From the NCBI RefSeq assembly GCF_000296385.1, contig NZ_JH815185.1:2513385-2577384 (forward strand): a DNA stretch of 64,000 bases, read 5' to 3'. Each line of letters begins with the position of its first letter. Within the stretch, counting starts at the first letter, position 1. The notes under the pieces were generated by a model. That model was not told the origin of the DNA, searched no databases, and saw nothing but the letters and a program-made list of their open reading frames with translations. The translations under genes were made by a program, and so were the position numbers. Origin of the DNA: Lachnoanaerobaculum sp. OBRC5-5 (lineage in GTDB: Bacteria; Bacillota; Clostridia; Lachnospirales; Lachnospiraceae). Of this stretch, positions 63,293 through 64,000 are shown piece after piece.

Positions 63293-63320
63293 ACTTGAAA
63301 ATAAGTTTTTCAAGTTTTTT
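63293..63320. promoter_or_regulatory. inverted repeat upstream of cstA
   Basis: ACTTGAAAA and TTTTCAAGT form a 9-bp perfect inverted repeat with a 5-base centre. On the minus strand a TTGAAA in the repeat sits 17 bases before TATGTT, so it could overlap a cstA promoter. On the plus strand the following T7 tract would make it a terminator. Confidence 0.4.
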
Positions 63321-63421
63321 TAATAAAACATGGAAATATCTTTCATAAAAAAATAAAAAATATAGAAAAACAGACATCCGTCTTTTATTTGGCTAAATAA
63401 TAAGTAATGAAAAAATGTATG

Positions 63422-63437
63422 GTTAGATGCGACTAAC
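63422..63437. promoter_or_regulatory. candidate operator GTTAG-N6-CTAAC
   Basis: GTTAG-ATGCGA-CTAAC lies in the divergent region between cstA and the M14 gene, about 50 bases before the latter. It has the same half-sites and spacing as the element at 32264-32279. Confidence 0.4.
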
Positions 63438-63485
63438 TATGCTAATATAACATAAAAACTTAGTGTATTCGGAAAGGAGGAATCT

Positions 63486-63683
63486 ATGAAAATAGGAGAT
63501 ATTCTGATAAATAAAGGGGAAAAGAAAAAATTCATACTTGGAAATATAAGCGGAACAGCTTTTTGTGGGAGAAATACAGGGAAAACTTTAGTTATAACCG
63601 CAGGAGTACATGGCGGAGAATATGTGGGAATAGAAACAGCTCCCGTCTTCCGTCGAAGTACTATGAAAGTTCCGACGTTTTAA
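63486..63683 (+). pseudogene. 5' fragment of an M14-family (aspartoacylase/desuccinylase-like) gene
   Basis: The frame starts at an ATG with a strong AAAGGAGG site and encodes about 52 residues that look like the start of a zinc carboxypeptidase-fold amidohydrolase: V-I-T-A-G-V-H-G-G-E-Y-V-G-I-E-T-A, with the first zinc-binding H-x-x-E. After about 63641 the sequence changes character and stops at 63683, giving 65 residues instead of the 300 or so expected. The break coincides with the left end of the IS element, so the gene has been interrupted by insertion. Any 3' part would lie beyond the window. Confidence 0.75.
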
Positions 63684-64000
63684 ATTTCTAATAAGCTATT
63701 TGATTTTACGCAATTCTTTTAGACCCCTTATTTTAAAGGCTTTTCTGCCATAAAAAATATTTAAAAAAAGTTGAAAATTTTTTTTGAGTATGTTATAATC
63801 ATAGTACTTCATAGTACTTTACTTTTAGAGGTGTTTATGGCTTATTTTTTGAGAAAAGAAAAGAAGAAAAAAGGTACTTATCTTCAGATGTATGAATCAT
63901 TTTGGGATAAGGATAAAAAGCAACCAAGAACAAAAAATGTAAAATCTTTTGGTTATGTTGAGGATTTGATTTCAGGTGAGATTCCTGATCCTGTTAAATT
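63642..64000 (+). mobile_element. left end of an IS1634-type insertion sequence
   Basis: Begins where the M14 reading frame is lost (about 63642) and runs past the window edge. It contains a strong promoter, TTGAAA (63771-63776), 17 bp, TATAAT (63794-63799). Two direct copies of ATAGTACTT follow at the predicted start site, and then the transposase gene. The exact end and terminal repeat cannot be fixed without the other end. Confidence 0.65.
63837..64000 (+). CDS. IS1634-family transposase, N-terminal part
   Basis: 54 residues are visible before the window ends. The N-terminus M-A-Y-F-L-R-K-E-K-K-K-K-G-T-Y-L-Q-M-Y-E-S-F-W-D followed by V-K-S-F-G-Y-V-E-D-L resembles the beta-rich start of IS1634/IS4-group transposases (typically A-Y-F-L-x-K-x-x-x-K-K-G-T-Y-L-Q-I and K-x-L-G-Y-V). 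The catalytic DDE domain lies outside the window. AGAGGTG precedes the ATG. Confidence 0.72.
   Translation, partial: MAYFLRKEKKKKGTYLQMYESFWDKDKKQPRTKNVKSFGYVEDLISGEIPDPVK

Overview
The window looks like a low-GC (roughly 37%) anaerobic Firmicute of the Lachnospiraceae type. The evidence is a complete crotonyl-CoA-to-butyryl-CoA gene set (crt, hbd, bcd, etfB, etfA), a monofunctional Ni-CO dehydrogenase, PTS plus transcription antitermination control, strong AGGAGG ribosome-binding sites and a tig-clpP-clpX-lon-engB block. A genus such as Lachnoanaerobaculum is possible but is only a guess. No rRNA, tRNA or CRISPR array was found.

Layout: 1-150 is the tail of a DDE transposase. 231-3262 (minus) is a GlcNAc-type PTS operon (antiterminator, EIIA, EIICB) with a RAT/terminator leader. 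3431-5723 is an araD-like epimerase with an FGGY kinase. 5933-12846 is a sensor kinase/LuxR regulator followed by a SipW-type secretion locus: two small secreted proteins, a long signal peptidase, a DUF5305 protein and a TasA-like surface protein. 12986-16896 holds assorted genes (YcxB-like, orphan TRAP binding protein, Fe-alcohol dehydrogenase, CYTH). 17005-23230 is the proteostasis block. 23235-27642 is a BceRS-BceAB-type peptide-resistance module with a candidate BceR operator. 27760-37896 holds peptidase, transporter and envelope genes.

38154-48337 is the central carbon region. A minus-strand thiolase/acetoacetate CoA-transferase operon lies divergent from crt-hbd and bcd-etfBA, followed by cooS, whose product carries a 12-histidine N-terminal extension. 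Together these convert acetyl-CoA to butyryl-CoA, with ferredoxin linked through Bcd-Etf and CO dehydrogenase.

48379-58875 is an AT-rich accessory defence island. It has a short regulated leader with a 39-residue membrane peptide, then hsdM, a PIN nuclease, hsdS carrying an 11-copy CAGA tract, an out-of-phase third target-recognition unit, hsdR and a NACHT NTPase. It ends at an IS256 transposase remnant. A change in CAGA copy number would fuse the two hsdS frames, so the system looks phase variable. 58997-63240 (minus) is a MoxR/VWA pair and a CstA-family transporter. At the right edge an IS1634-type element interrupts an M14-family gene.
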